A stretch of 64,000 nucleotides of DNA from Salipiger bermudensis HTCC2601 (lineage in GTDB: Bacteria; Pseudomonadota; Alphaproteobacteria; Rhodobacterales; Rhodobacteraceae): assembly GCF_000153725.1 (NCBI RefSeq), contig NZ_DS022276.1, positions 2,650,753-2,714,752 of the forward strand. Reading direction: 5' to 3'. The position numbers and the translations under genes were made by a program. Of this stretch, positions 27,201 to 34,199 are shown piece by piece. The stretch's first letter is position 1; each line of letters opens with the position of its first letter. The notes beneath the pieces were generated by a model that searched no databases, had not been told where the DNA came from, and saw only the letters and a program-made list of their open reading frames with translations.

Positions 27201-27849
27201 CGACCACGGCCGCGGCGGCGGCCTCCTGGTCGGTGAAGTGCAGCAGCTCGAGGGTGAAGTCGGCATCACCGGGCGCCGCAGGCGCCAGCGCGTCGGCGTT
27301 CGCCACGGAGCCGGGCGAGCCCACGTTGGGAACATTCGCCGCGTCGCCGCCCATGGCGTTGGTGGCCACGGCGCCGTCGACGCCGGCCTGCGAGAAGGCC
27401 TGGGCGGCGACATCCCAGGTCTGGCCGTCATTGGCATCGGTCTCGGGGTAGGCGGCGCTGTCGATCACGTCCCCTGCATCCACACCGTCGCCCGCGCGGT
27501 CGGCAAACAGGGTGACCGCGTCACCGCCGCCGCCGAGACCGGCCGCGCTGTCGATGGTGCCGATCTGTACGTTGCTGAGGTCGCGCACGTCGCCCCAGGC
27601 GGCCTCGAAGGCTGCAATATCGGTGCTGTCGACCAGAACGATCACCGACTCGCCCGGCGCGATGGCGGTCAGCCCGGTGATGGCATCCGCCGTCGTCGCA
27701 TCCTCGGACTCGTCGTCGTAGAACAGGTCGGCATCCACACCCTGCACCCAGGCGGTCGTGCCGATGTTCGTGATCTCGAACCAGTCGGAGGTCAGGTCGC
27801 TGCCGCTTTGGCCCGAGAAGATCTCGGAAATACGAAGGTCGAAAGCCAT
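21274..27849 (-). CDS. Very large secreted nuclease/5'-nucleotidase multidomain protein
   Basis: About 2191 residues. I prefer the ATG at 27849, which has AGGGTGAG 7 bases upstream, over a GTG 27 bases earlier. Modules in order: lamin-tail-like domain (1-180), calcineurin-like 5'-nucleotidase with GNHEFDYG near 285, nucleotidase C-terminal domain (about 560-840), beta-propeller/choice-of-anchor I region (about 880-1340), OB-fold of extracellular nucleases (about 1350-1480), EEP nuclease with SYNVLNLD near 1620, GDFNEFEF near 1846 and SDHDP near 1921, and a DUF4114-like C-terminus. It is very acidic, lacks a signal peptide and almost lacks cysteine, as in type I secreted proteins. It could cut DNA and strip phosphate from the nucleotides. 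Confidence 0.85.
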   Translation of the reverse strand: MAFDLRISEIFSGQSGSDLTSDWFEITNIGTTAWVQGVDADLFYDDESEDATTADAITGLTAIAPGESVIVLVDSTDIAAFEAAWGDVRDLSNVQIGTIDSAAGLGGGGDAVTLFADRAGDGVDAGDVIDSAAYPETDANDGQTWDVAAQAFSQAGVDGAVATNAMGGDAANVPNVGSPGSVANADALAPAAPGDADFTLELLHFTDQEAAAAAVVDAPNLSAVLNALRAEDLGEDGLADNTLVLSSGDAIIPGLFFDASEAVFGSAGIADIQIQNELGVQAIALGNHEFDYGTELLASLIDGSAEGDFSALTGSTLEGLDFTGTDMPYLSTNLDFSTDANMAGLVTEGGQAPQANVVSSSTVIDTNGEMIGVVGATTPTLATISSPGDVTVNPAWASGTPTDAELDALAAEIQAEVDTLLEANPEMNKVVLLAHMQQISIELDLAERLTDVDIIVAGGSNTRLFDDDDTPRAGDSDQGQYPLFVENAGGTNTAVVNTDGSYKYVGRLVIDFDADGNIIAESYDETISGAYATDEAGVAALEAEGLIDPEIQDIADAIEAQIVATESNVFGVSEVFLNGNRTGTGAVDDPDGVRTQETNLGNLTADANLAAAQAVDETVVVSIKNGGGIRASIGETIVPAAGTEAVRSANSEVTDGDGNVVKPEGGISQNDIQAALAFNNGLSLVTVTRQELINVLEHALGDIGGGRFPQVSGLQFSYDADNEAGSRVVDASIVDPETGEVIAELMSDGALVGDASEGFRIVTLNYLAGGGDGYPFDALAAADRVDLYDLDGDGENDGATGDATFADDGTEQDALAEYLDDVYNPANGGTAYAEDDTGLDGDTRIIDVDAVDSAPQGPVATEQLTFTRSELSVDSESGAEIPAFDPTTNKIFVAGGETSVEMITLASDLTASQIETLDIAALVPGASAVTSVDVKNGVLVAAVQVEDADGNQTNGVAAFFNTADGSLITTVEVGIGPDMVTFTPDGTKVLTADEGENDDPIDPAGSISIIDVTPADAATWTADVNGFEGFDAATLDAAGVRLFPGKTPEFDLEPEYIAVSADSSQAFVTLQEANAIATVDLTTGEIISIEGLGTVDHALDGNEIDTNDEDGVLTLGTAPVKGLRMPDGLTSFTVGGQAYFITANEGDARDSDVRLADVTLDETAFPNAAELQDNAVMGRLQISGIDGDTDGDGDYDALYSYGSRSFSIFDAEGNLVFDSGSALAEIADAAGIYPDGRSDNKGTEPENVTVGQIGSQTFAFVALERASAVAVFDVTDPTDPAYVNLISDEADSEPEGLEFVSMQDSPSGKPLLIVTNEDSKTTVVHEIEVATLHTTIGDVQGAGHVSAYVRGSMTDAEFLAANAEASVYNVYSGQQVRVEGVVTAVDGNGFYLQDPTGDGDAATSDAIFVYSGSEPTVAVGDSVAVTGEVAEYYPGGSASGNLPTTQLVSPQIETIADLGPVTATIIGEGGVMLPDMSIDGDSFAEFDVDTDGLDAFEALEGMLVTAQDMVAVSGTNAYNELFAVTDMGANASGLSQRGTLNISESDFNPERIQIDPDYDLLDLDLSAINTGDSLGNVTGVMNYDYGNFQITPTVDFLSQVVSAGLEPEVSTLTAGEGELLIASYNVLNLDPVIEDEANILPGTYNAVDDDLGDGRFDAIANQIVSNLNTPDIIGLQEIQDNTGAEGTDDVTSASDTLQQLIDSIAAAGGPTYAYIDNTFIADDTSGGIPGGNIRTAYLYNPERVSVVEGSVRTISSQDAGAAFEGGRLPLVASFAFGDEEVTVVNNHFSSKSGSAPIMGIDQEFADLQEDPSVNGAVDERQAQSAEVQGFVDELLAEDGAANVVVLGDFNEFEFVSPLEELEGSGLVNLTNSLPEDERYSYSFQGNSQSLDHILVSNNLGLDAEFDAVHVNSEFAVTDESASDHDPVLAKVSLGSKSFAGVTEGFQRTFGGAHSSADLVIDGQQVSFGGTTFGVDADLETGRFLSASDGNTTELAFVGDLLGNGADLREAEEVSEDQINGIAFDDYLIGNGQADFTIELDSSEAGYHNSLGYYYYDRETGTASNVTILEADVKSPAGGASYQIDNVDEGAELAFFVVRDGEDMVEGLSDELVFDFTGDKPVLQDNGVDLDLDIYHSLGAEFSADDREHFLSGAVADGSGLRVGVEDKMNTGDADYQDVVFLVSRDEDFVFV

Positions 27850-27984
27850 TGTCTTGCTCACCCTGTGATCATGCACAATTGAAAAGAGTCATTTCCGCGG
27901 CAGTTGGCATGGACCCATTGCAATCGTGAAGGTGAAATGCGTTAATTTACAAATATTTCATATGTTTAAGGGGATTTCAGGAAG

Positions 27985-28036
27985 CTGTCATCGGTCCGTC
28001 ATCTTGCGTCACAAAACTGAGAGGTCGACGCACTAG
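27985..28036 (+). promoter_or_regulatory. Pho-box-like repeat array, plus-strand orientation
   Basis: CTGTCAT (27985-27991), 4 bases, CCGTCAT (27996-28002), then GCGTCAC (28006-28012) and CTGAGAG (28017-28023), 8 bases, ACTAG (28032-28036). The repeats are the best Pho box in the window, but they read on the plus strand, away from the secreted nuclease gene and into the antisense strand of the DUF1537 gene. Whether they serve the nuclease gene from an inverted position or drive an antisense RNA is not clear. The stretch 27850-27970 between them and the nuclease gene is AT-rich. Confidence 0.5.
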
Positions 28037-28159
28037 GGTGTCTGGTTTTCCCCGCGAAGCGCTCCGGTTTTCCCGCTTCCCGGCAGGCATCGCGGCTCTG
28101 ACCGGTATGGCTGCAAGCAGGCCGACAGGGTGGGCAGGATGTCGTTGGAGCGGCCGGCC

Positions 28160-29392
28160 TTACGCCGAGCAGCCGTGGAGGCGCCGCGCTTCGAAGGCGT
28201 CGAAGAGGTCCCGCGGTCCCATCTGCCCGCCCTTGAGCATCACCCGCATGCGATCCCTTTGCGGAGCGGCGTGGCTGGCGACGCAGATGCAGACGCCCGG
28301 GGCAAGCGTGTGTTCGAAAGCGAGTGCGTCGAACCCGAGCTGTGCGCAGATGCGGCTCGAGGTGTCGCCGCCGGCAAGGCCCAGATGCCCGACCTCGGCG
28401 CGGTCCAGCAAAGCTGCGACGAAGGCGGCGCATTGGTCGGCCAGCGCATCGGGGGAGAGCCCGTAATCGGCTTCGGGCAAGAGATGCACGAGCGTCGGGG
28501 TGCCGGCGCTCAGAAGCTCCCGGGCCGGTGGGATCAAGGCCCCCGACCGCAGTGCCTCGGGCGTGAGGGCCAGCTTCGCGTAGCTGCTGGCTTCGGCGAC
28601 TTGCGTCGCCGTGGTCTGAGAGCGGCTGCCGGCGAAGAGCAAAATGTTGTTCGAGGCAGGAGGGAGCACCGCATTGGAGGGCTCCCGATGCGTCCCGGCG
28701 CCGAGGATTTCGGCGACGGAACTCGCGCCAACCAGAAGCTGCCGTCCACCGGCGAGGCGCAGGGCTTCGGCGATCCTCGGAAGGTCGTCCGCATGGGTGG
28801 CGTCGATCAGGGCCGGACCGGCGCGCAGGGTCTTTGCCACGTCCTCCGGGGTGCGGAGATCCGAGACCGAGATCAGGGCGAGCCCCTCCAGTCCCTGCGC
28901 GGCAAGGTGTCGGCGCAGGTCGGCCTCCCGCATCGGGGTCACCGGGTGCCGGCTCATGATCGGATGGCGGTCGATACGATGGGTCTCGCCGTCGGGTCCG
29001 CGGGCAAAGAGCGTGCCGAAGGCGCAATGGCGACCAAGGCTCGGCTGCCCGCCGATCACCGCCACTACATCCGGCGAGAAGCGGTCGATCAACGCCTGCG
29101 TCACGGCGCCGATCGATCCGACCTCGGGTGCGGAGTCGAAGGTCGAGCAGACCTTGAAGTGGATCACCTGCGGCGCCTCCGCCGCGACCCGTGGCCAGAG
29201 GCGGTCGATCTCGTCCCGGGCGGGCGCGGGCGCCAGAGAGCGCAGATCCGTGGGCAGGCCGAGCGCCTCGAGTCCGTCGTTGCCTGCGGCACCCAGCACC
29301 ATGCGGGCGCGCATACCGGCCCGTTCATAGGTCGCGAGGCTGTCCGACGCGCCTGTGAAGTCGTCGCCGATGAAGACGATCCGCGCGCCCAT
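28160..29392 (-). CDS. DUF1537 four-carbon acid sugar kinase (3-oxo-isoapionate kinase-like)
   Basis: 410 residues from the ATG at 29392, where the family N-terminus MGARIVFIGDDFTGASDS begins; the frame is open further upstream but that part overlaps the RuBisCO-like gene and is not family-like. DDFTGA is the N-terminal substrate-binding motif; the C-terminal domain shows LGLAGGDTSSRICAQLG near residue 340, the ATP-binding Gly-rich segment. DUF1537 kinases phosphorylate C3 or C4 of four- and five-carbon acid sugars (OtnK, DtnK, OiaK). The start is one base from the stop of the RuBisCO-like gene, an arrangement that matches OiaK with OiaX, so 3-oxo-isoapionate is the favoured substrate by context. 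Confidence 0.82.
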   Translation of the reverse strand: MGARIVFIGDDFTGASDSLATYERAGMRARMVLGAAGNDGLEALGLPTDLRSLAPAPARDEIDRLWPRVAAEAPQVIHFKVCSTFDSAPEVGSIGAVTQALIDRFSPDVVAVIGGQPSLGRHCAFGTLFARGPDGETHRIDRHPIMSRHPVTPMREADLRRHLAAQGLEGLALISVSDLRTPEDVAKTLRAGPALIDATHADDLPRIAEALRLAGGRQLLVGASSVAEILGAGTHREPSNAVLPPASNNILLFAGSRSQTTATQVAEASSYAKLALTPEALRSGALIPPARELLSAGTPTLVHLLPEADYGLSPDALADQCAAFVAALLDRAEVGHLGLAGGDTSSRICAQLGFDALAFEHTLAPGVCICVASHAAPQRDRMRVMLKGGQMGPRDLFDAFEARRLHGCSA

Positions 29393-29393
29393 C

Positions 29394-30659
29394 TCAGGGC
29401 GATCCGAAGAAGTCGAGCGCCGCGGCCAGCGCCGGGCGGGCGGCCGCGCCCTCGGCCAGCGATCCACCCGACCGGAGCACGTCATATGCCTCGCGGAGCG
29501 AGGCGATGCCTGCGTCCGGCCCCTGCGGGTGGGCGAGGATGCCGCCACCACACATGAACATCAGGTCGGAGGACTGCGCCGCCGCCAGCGTCTGCGGCAG
29601 GGTGCCAGCCCACTGGCCCGATGAAAACGCGGGCATGACCCGGTCATCGGGGCCGTCCTTGCTGAGCGCTGCGAGGCAGGCGCGGGCGGCGTCGGTGACT
29701 TCCTCGGCGGTGTCGACGAACTTGCCGCCGATGCCGTGCACGTGCATGTGGTCGATCCCCGTCAGCCTGAACAGTGCGTGGTAGGCCTGAAATCCCATCC
29801 CAAGCAGCGGATGGCGGCTCATGGCGCCAAAGCCGTTGCGATGGGCATGGATCGCAAGCGGGGTGTGGGTGCGCAGGCTTTCCATGCCCGAGAGGCCGCA
29901 CCAGTTGAGGCTGGCCATGACGCAGGAGCCGCCCTCGCGCGCCACCAGATCGGCATGGCGGCGCATGGCGTCGGTCTCGTCGGTGATGTTGAACGCCATC
30001 ATCACCTTGCGCCCGGTGCGCTCCTGCCACTTGTTGATCACCGCCATCACGGCGGGCACCCGCTCGGCCAGCGGCGCGATGTCGGGGTTGGCGCAAACCT
30101 CGTCATCCTTGATGAAGTCGACGCCCGCAGCGCAAAGCTGATCGACCAGCGCCGCGATCTCGTCCGGTCGCATCCCGACATTGGGCTTGATGATCGTGCC
30201 GAAGATCGGTGTCTCGGTCACGCCGAGGCTTTCGCGCGTGCCGGCGATGCCCTGTGCTGGGAGTTCAAAACGCGTCCGATAGGCCGCCGGGATCTCGAGC
30301 GAGAGCAGCTTCAGCCCGGTGATCTCGCCGATATCGAAGAGGTTGCCTGACACTGTCGCCGCCAGCGTCGGCAGGTTTCGCCCGATATTGCCGGTCGGAA
30401 AGGCGATGCGAATGCGGGCGCGGCGGAACGGCCCGGCAGGCTGCTTCCGCGCGATGTAGGCCGAGTGCAGCGTCGGGGCATCCGCGTGGTCCAGCTCTTC
30501 GATCGAGAGCACCTCGGCGGCGGCGCGGGCGCGCAGCTCTTCGGTTTCTCCGGCGACGCGCACGAAGGTGCCCGAGCTTTGCTCGCCCGCCATCATCGCC
30601 GCCACGTCGGCGAGCGGGTAGGGGGTTTCGAGCAGGTATTCGGCGATGATCCGTTCCAT
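29394..30659 (-). CDS. RuBisCO-like protein (OiaX-type 3-oxo-isoapionate-4-phosphate decarboxylase candidate)
   Basis: 421 residues, RuBisCO large-chain fold. Active-site elements that can be read: TIIKPNVG (K158, position of the proton-abstracting Lys of RuBisCO), the carbamate and metal site GVDFIKDDE (K184, D186, E187), and HAHRNGFGA (H273, R274). The loop that in RuBisCO carries Lys334 is replaced by FSSGQWAG, so it is not a carboxylase. RuBisCO-like proteins next to a DUF1537 kinase are known to act on 3-oxo-isoapionate 4-phosphate from D-apiose. It lies in an operon with a VOC protein and a TRAP transporter. Family firm; pathway inferred from the neighbouring kinase. Confidence 0.85.
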   Translation of the reverse strand: MERIIAEYLLETPYPLADVAAMMAGEQSSGTFVRVAGETEELRARAAAEVLSIEELDHADAPTLHSAYIARKQPAGPFRRARIRIAFPTGNIGRNLPTLAATVSGNLFDIGEITGLKLLSLEIPAAYRTRFELPAQGIAGTRESLGVTETPIFGTIIKPNVGMRPDEIAALVDQLCAAGVDFIKDDEVCANPDIAPLAERVPAVMAVINKWQERTGRKVMMAFNITDETDAMRRHADLVAREGGSCVMASLNWCGLSGMESLRTHTPLAIHAHRNGFGAMSRHPLLGMGFQAYHALFRLTGIDHMHVHGIGGKFVDTAEEVTDAARACLAALSKDGPDDRVMPAFSSGQWAGTLPQTLAAAQSSDLMFMCGGGILAHPQGPDAGIASLREAYDVLRSGGSLAEGAAARPALAAALDFFGSP

Positions 30660-30666
30660 GCCGGCC

Positions 30667-31206
30667 TCAGAGCTTGCTCAGGTCGGGGAAGGGGCGCACC
30701 GGGTCCGAGCCGTCCCAGCCCTCGGAGGCGGTGCGGATCATGTCGAACATGGTGCCCTTGGGGCCCAGGACCTCGGAAAGTTCGATGCAGGTGCCGGGAT
30801 GATGCTCCTCGGCGAAATAGGCGAAACGCCCGTTCTGGCCGACGCAGCCCGACATCTTCACGGTGAAGCCGCGCTCCAGCATCCGTTGCAGGTCGGTCTC
30901 GTAATCCGTGGTCCAGAAGGCCACGTGCTGCAACCCGCGAAGCCCTTTCTGCATGTAGTCGCGATACATCGACGGAACGTCGTTGCGGGTCTGGATCAGC
31001 TCGACCTGCATGGCGCCGGAATTGGCCAGCGCGACCGAGTTGTGCGGCTGGTAGCTCTGGCCATCGTAGAGATAGTCCTCGATCGGAACCTGCGGATTGT
31101 AGAACCACGGGCCGACGCCCATGGTCTCGGACCAGTATTTCATGCCCGCCTCGATATCGTCGACGACGTAGCCGAGCTGGCGGATGGGGCCAAGAAGGGT
31201 GCTCAT
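30667..31206 (-). CDS. VOC (glyoxalase/bleomycin-resistance) family protein
   Basis: 179 residues. The start at 31206 gives MSTLLGPIRQLGYVVDDIEA, the first beta strand of a VOC module with the metal-binding position near residue 12 region (LGYVVDDIE), and the second half contains GLRGLQHVAFWTTDYETDL with a likely metal His (H100 region) and ends with HHPGTCIELSEV, whose Glu completes the site. Such enzymes isomerise, cleave or epimerise small oxo-acids. The frame is open far upstream but that part lies inside the TRAP genes. It is 8 bases after the DctM gene and 7 bases before the RuBisCO-like gene. Its role, perhaps an isomerase or epimerase step for the imported acid sugar, is unknown. Confidence 0.8.
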   Translation of the reverse strand: MSTLLGPIRQLGYVVDDIEAGMKYWSETMGVGPWFYNPQVPIEDYLYDGQSYQPHNSVALANSGAMQVELIQTRNDVPSMYRDYMQKGLRGLQHVAFWTTDYETDLQRMLERGFTVKMSGCVGQNGRFAYFAEEHHPGTCIELSEVLGPKGTMFDMIRTASEGWDGSDPVRPFPDLSKL

Positions 31207-31214
31207 TGGGAACC

Positions 31215-32492
31215 TCAGTTCATCAGTGTTTCGGGGAGCCATGTGGACAGCGCCGGGACGGCGGAGACCACGAGCAGGGACAGCAGCAGCGGAATGAAGA
31301 ACGGCATCACCCCGGCGATCACCTGGGTGATCGGCATGCGCGAGATGATCGAAATCATGTAGAGGCTCATGCCCACGGGCGGGGTCAGCAGGCCGATCAT
31401 CAGGTTCAGCACGAAGACAATGCCCAGCTGCAGCGGATCGACCCCGGCGGCGGTCAGCGCCGGCGCCACGATCGGCGCGATGATCAGGATCGCCGCGATG
31501 CTCTCCAGCGCCATGCCGACAACCAGCAGCAGGACGTTGACCAGCAGGAGCAGCACGACCGGGTTCTCCGAGACGCCAAGCAGCAGCGCCGAGACCTTCA
31601 TCGGCACCTGGTCGAGAGTCAGGACCCAGGCAAAGAGCGCGGCGGTGGCGACGACGAAGAGGATGTTGGCGCTGGCCTCGACGGTCTCGCGCAGGGCGCC
31701 GATCACGGCGCGGCCGCTCAGGCTGCGATAGATCGTGAAGCCGATGAAAAGCGCGTAGGCTACCGTGACGCCCGCCACCTCGGTGGGGCCGAAATAGCCG
31801 CTCATCAGGCCGCCGATGAGCAGCACGGGCGCCATCAGCGCGGGGAACGAGATCACCGCCTTCTGCGCGATCTCGCGCGGTTTGGCGCTGACCTCGTCGC
31901 GCGGCAGGCCCTTGACCCGGGCGATGATCGCCACCTGCGCCATCAGCAGCGCGGTCAGCAGCAGCGCGGGCACGATGCCCGCCAGCAGCAGCTTCACCGC
32001 CGAGACATTGGCGACCGAGGCGTAGATGATGATCGGGATCGAGGGCGGGAAGATCGGGCCGATGGTGGCGGCGGCGACGGTCAGCCCGGCGGCAAACTCC
32101 TTGCGGTAGCCCTGCGCGGTCATCTGGTTGATCTGGATCGCGCCGAGTGCGCCGATATCGGCCAGCGCCGCGCCCGAAACGCCCGAGAAGATCAGCGAGA
32201 CGAAGACGCTGACCTGCGCCACCGCGCCCCTGATGCGGCCGAAGAGCATCCGCACGAGATCGAAGAGATGCGTGGTGACGCCGGTTGCGTTGAGCAGCGC
32301 CGCGGCAAAGATGAACAGCGGCACCGCCAGCAGCGGCGAGCTGTCGAGCGCGTTCAGGCTGCGCTGGGCCAGCACCGAGACCGGCAGGCCTTCGGTGACG
32401 ATGACCACGGCGGCCGAAAGGCCGAGGCACACGGCGATCGGTGCGCCGAGTGCAAGCAGCACGGCGAAAATGCTCAGAAGGATCAGGCTCAT
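31215..32492 (-). CDS. TRAP transporter large permease (DctM-like)
   Basis: 425 residues, about 12 membrane helices, starting at the ATG 32492 which overlaps the small permease stop as ATGA. Family landmarks: PLFIFAAALLNATGV, FSGVSGAALADIGALGAI, GPIFPPSIPIIIYA, and near the end FVLNLMIGLLTPPVGMSLYM. It moves an organic acid, with sodium or proton as driving ion, delivered by the DctP-type binding protein. An acid sugar of the apiose pathway is a reasonable substrate from the operon context. Confidence 0.92.
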   Translation of the reverse strand: MSLILLSIFAVLLALGAPIAVCLGLSAAVVIVTEGLPVSVLAQRSLNALDSSPLLAVPLFIFAAALLNATGVTTHLFDLVRMLFGRIRGAVAQVSVFVSLIFSGVSGAALADIGALGAIQINQMTAQGYRKEFAAGLTVAAATIGPIFPPSIPIIIYASVANVSAVKLLLAGIVPALLLTALLMAQVAIIARVKGLPRDEVSAKPREIAQKAVISFPALMAPVLLIGGLMSGYFGPTEVAGVTVAYALFIGFTIYRSLSGRAVIGALRETVEASANILFVVATAALFAWVLTLDQVPMKVSALLLGVSENPVVLLLLVNVLLLVVGMALESIAAILIIAPIVAPALTAAGVDPLQLGIVFVLNLMIGLLTPPVGMSLYMISIISRMPITQVIAGVMPFFIPLLLSLLVVSAVPALSTWLPETLMN

Positions 32493-33034
32493 GTGGGTTG
32501 TCCGGTCTCGTCGCGGGGATCGTGATAGTCGGCGCTCGGGTCGCGGCGGCGCAGGGCGCCGAGCACCCTGTGACAGGCCACCGCAAAGAGCAGGAGGCTG
32601 CCGGTCAGCGCGAGGCTGTAATAGACCCAGTTCGGCACCCGCAGCGCCGGGGTCAGGAACTTGCCGGCGCGCGGCAGGAACTCGGCAAAGCTCCAGAGCA
32701 TCAGGCCGGCGAAGGCAAGCGTGGCGAGGTCGGCCACCAGCACCATGGCGCGGCGCGGTCCGGGCTTCGACATGTCCGGCAGCATGGTCACCGCGACCAT
32801 GACCTGCCGGCCCGCAAGCGCGGGGACCGAGACGAACACCAGGCCGATGCAGGCGAAGCGCGCCAGTTCGTCCGCCCAGGGCAGGCCCAGGTCGAGGAAG
32901 TTGCGCGCCGCCACCTGCAGCACCACGAGTGTGGCCATCAGCGCCAGAAGCGCCATGCCGAGCCAGATGCCCGCGTTGGTGAGCCGCGCGAGAAACGCGC
33001 GGCCCGTGGCTTTGGTCGGGGGCGTGCCCGGCAT
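32489..33034 (-). CDS. TRAP transporter small permease (DctQ-like)
   Basis: 181 residues with four predicted membrane helices (about 25-50, 58-80, 100-120, 142-162) and the DctQ element ARNFLDLGLPWADELARFACIG (read in two parts) around residue 65. It supports the large permease. Its start shares one base with the stop of the binding-protein gene (TGATG) and its end overlaps the large permease by 4 bases, so all three TRAP subunits are coupled. Confidence 0.9.
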   Translation of the reverse strand: MPGTPPTKATGRAFLARLTNAGIWLGMALLALMATLVVLQVAARNFLDLGLPWADELARFACIGLVFVSVPALAGRQVMVAVTMLPDMSKPGPRRAMVLVADLATLAFAGLMLWSFAEFLPRAGKFLTPALRVPNWVYYSLALTGSLLLFAVACHRVLGALRRRDPSADYHDPRDETGQPT

Positions 33035-34047
33035 CAGCCGACCGCCGCAATCTTGGCGTAGAGGTCGCCGTATTCGCCGCCGAAGCGCTCGTCCACCAGC
33101 GCGCTGACCGAGGCGCGGAAGGCCTCGAGATCGAGCCCGTCCTCGGCGCCGATCACGGTCATGCCGAGATCGCGCAGCTGCTGGGTCTCGGTCTCCTCGT
33201 TGTCGAGGATCGCCTTGGTGGCCTTCTCGCGGGTCTGCTGCGCGGCGTCGCGCACCGCGTCCTGCTCGGCGCCGGACATGCCCTGCCAGGTGTCTTCGTT
33301 CATCACGACGACCTCGGCGTTCGACATGTGGCCGGTCAGCATGAGGTGCGACTGCACCTCGTAGAGCTTGACGTTGAGCACCACGTTGACCGGGTTCTCC
33401 TGCCCCTGCACGACGCCGGTGGCGAGCGCGGTCGGCACTTCCGACCAGTCGACCGGCACGGCGACGGCGCCCATGCCCTCGACCGCGGTGGTGTAGATCG
33501 GGAACGGCACGGCGCGGATCTTGGTGCCCGCGAGGTCCTCTGGCGACATCACCGCCTTGTTGCAGGTCAGGTTCCGGCGGCCGAAATAGTGCGCATAGAT
33601 GACGCGCACATTGGCCGCGGCGATCAGCCCCTCGTTGAGCTCCTGCATCACTGGGCTGTCCACGTCGGTCACCTTCATCAGGTGGTCGACGTCGCGGTAG
33701 AGATAGGGCGTGTCGAGCGCCGCGAACGGCTGGTAGAGCGAGCCGAGCGCACCCGCCGTGTTGTGCGAGAAGGCGATGGTGCCGAGCGAGACCGCCTCGG
33801 CGAGCTCCTGCAGCTTGCCGAGCTGGCTGTTCGGGAAGACCTGCACCGAGATATCGCCGCCCGAGCTCTGCCCGAGCGCCTCAGCGAACCAGTCGGCCTG
33901 CGCGCCGGCGACCGACGCGACCTCGTTGTTGTGGCCATACCGCAGGCTTCTGGCGGCAAAGGCCGGGCGCGCGATGAACGGCGTCGCAAGCGCTCCGGCG
34001 CCGGTGAGCAGCAGGCTGCGACGGGACAGTCCTTTGGTGGTCTGCAT
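33034..34047 (-). CDS. TRAP transporter solute-binding protein (DctP-like)
   Basis: 337 residues. The N-terminus LSRRSLLLTGAGALATPFIA has a twin-arginine type signal, so the protein may be exported folded by Tat. Mature part: SLRYGHNNEVASVAGAQADW, ISVQVFPNSQLGKLQELAEA, and the carboxylate-binding Arg region GTKIRAVPFPIYTTAVEGMG, all typical of DctP. A strong ribosome site (AGGGAGGAG) precedes the ATG. First gene of the TRAP-VOC-RuBisCO-like-kinase operon, divergent from a LacI-type regulator. Confidence 0.92.
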   Translation of the reverse strand: MQTTKGLSRRSLLLTGAGALATPFIARPAFAARSLRYGHNNEVASVAGAQADWFAEALGQSSGGDISVQVFPNSQLGKLQELAEAVSLGTIAFSHNTAGALGSLYQPFAALDTPYLYRDVDHLMKVTDVDSPVMQELNEGLIAAANVRVIYAHYFGRRNLTCNKAVMSPEDLAGTKIRAVPFPIYTTAVEGMGAVAVPVDWSEVPTALATGVVQGQENPVNVVLNVKLYEVQSHLMLTGHMSNAEVVVMNEDTWQGMSGAEQDAVRDAAQQTREKATKAILDNEETETQQLRDLGMTVIGAEDGLDLEAFRASVSALVDERFGGEYGDLYAKIAAVG

Positions 34048-34133
34048 CTGATCTCCTCCCTGAAGGTTTGATGCTTTTTGATGTGTATCTCGCGATGTGT
34101 CCGCAAGTTTTACATCGAATGAGTAGCTATTGA

Positions 34134-34145
34134 CGAAAGCTATCG
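34134..34145. promoter_or_regulatory. Candidate LacI-type operator
   Basis: CGAAAGCTATCG is a palindrome with 5 of 6 pairs matching, placed in the 152-base gap between the divergent dctP and lacI-type genes. A further copy of AGCTAT is 10 bases to the left. Its size and symmetric form fit a LacI-family site, although the usual central CG is absent. No binding data can be read from sequence. Confidence 0.3.
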
Positions 34146-34199
34146 TTTTGCACCAGCATCAGTCAAAGCAAATAAGATGATGGGTTTTGAGGTGTATTG

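Noticed and set aside
22489..27882. A plus-strand open frame of nearly 1800 codons opposite the secreted nuclease gene
   Set aside because: It is the antisense of a very acidic, GC-rich coding sequence; the translation is rich in Val, Gly, Arg and His without any domain, while the minus strand has ordered catalytic modules and a ribosome site.
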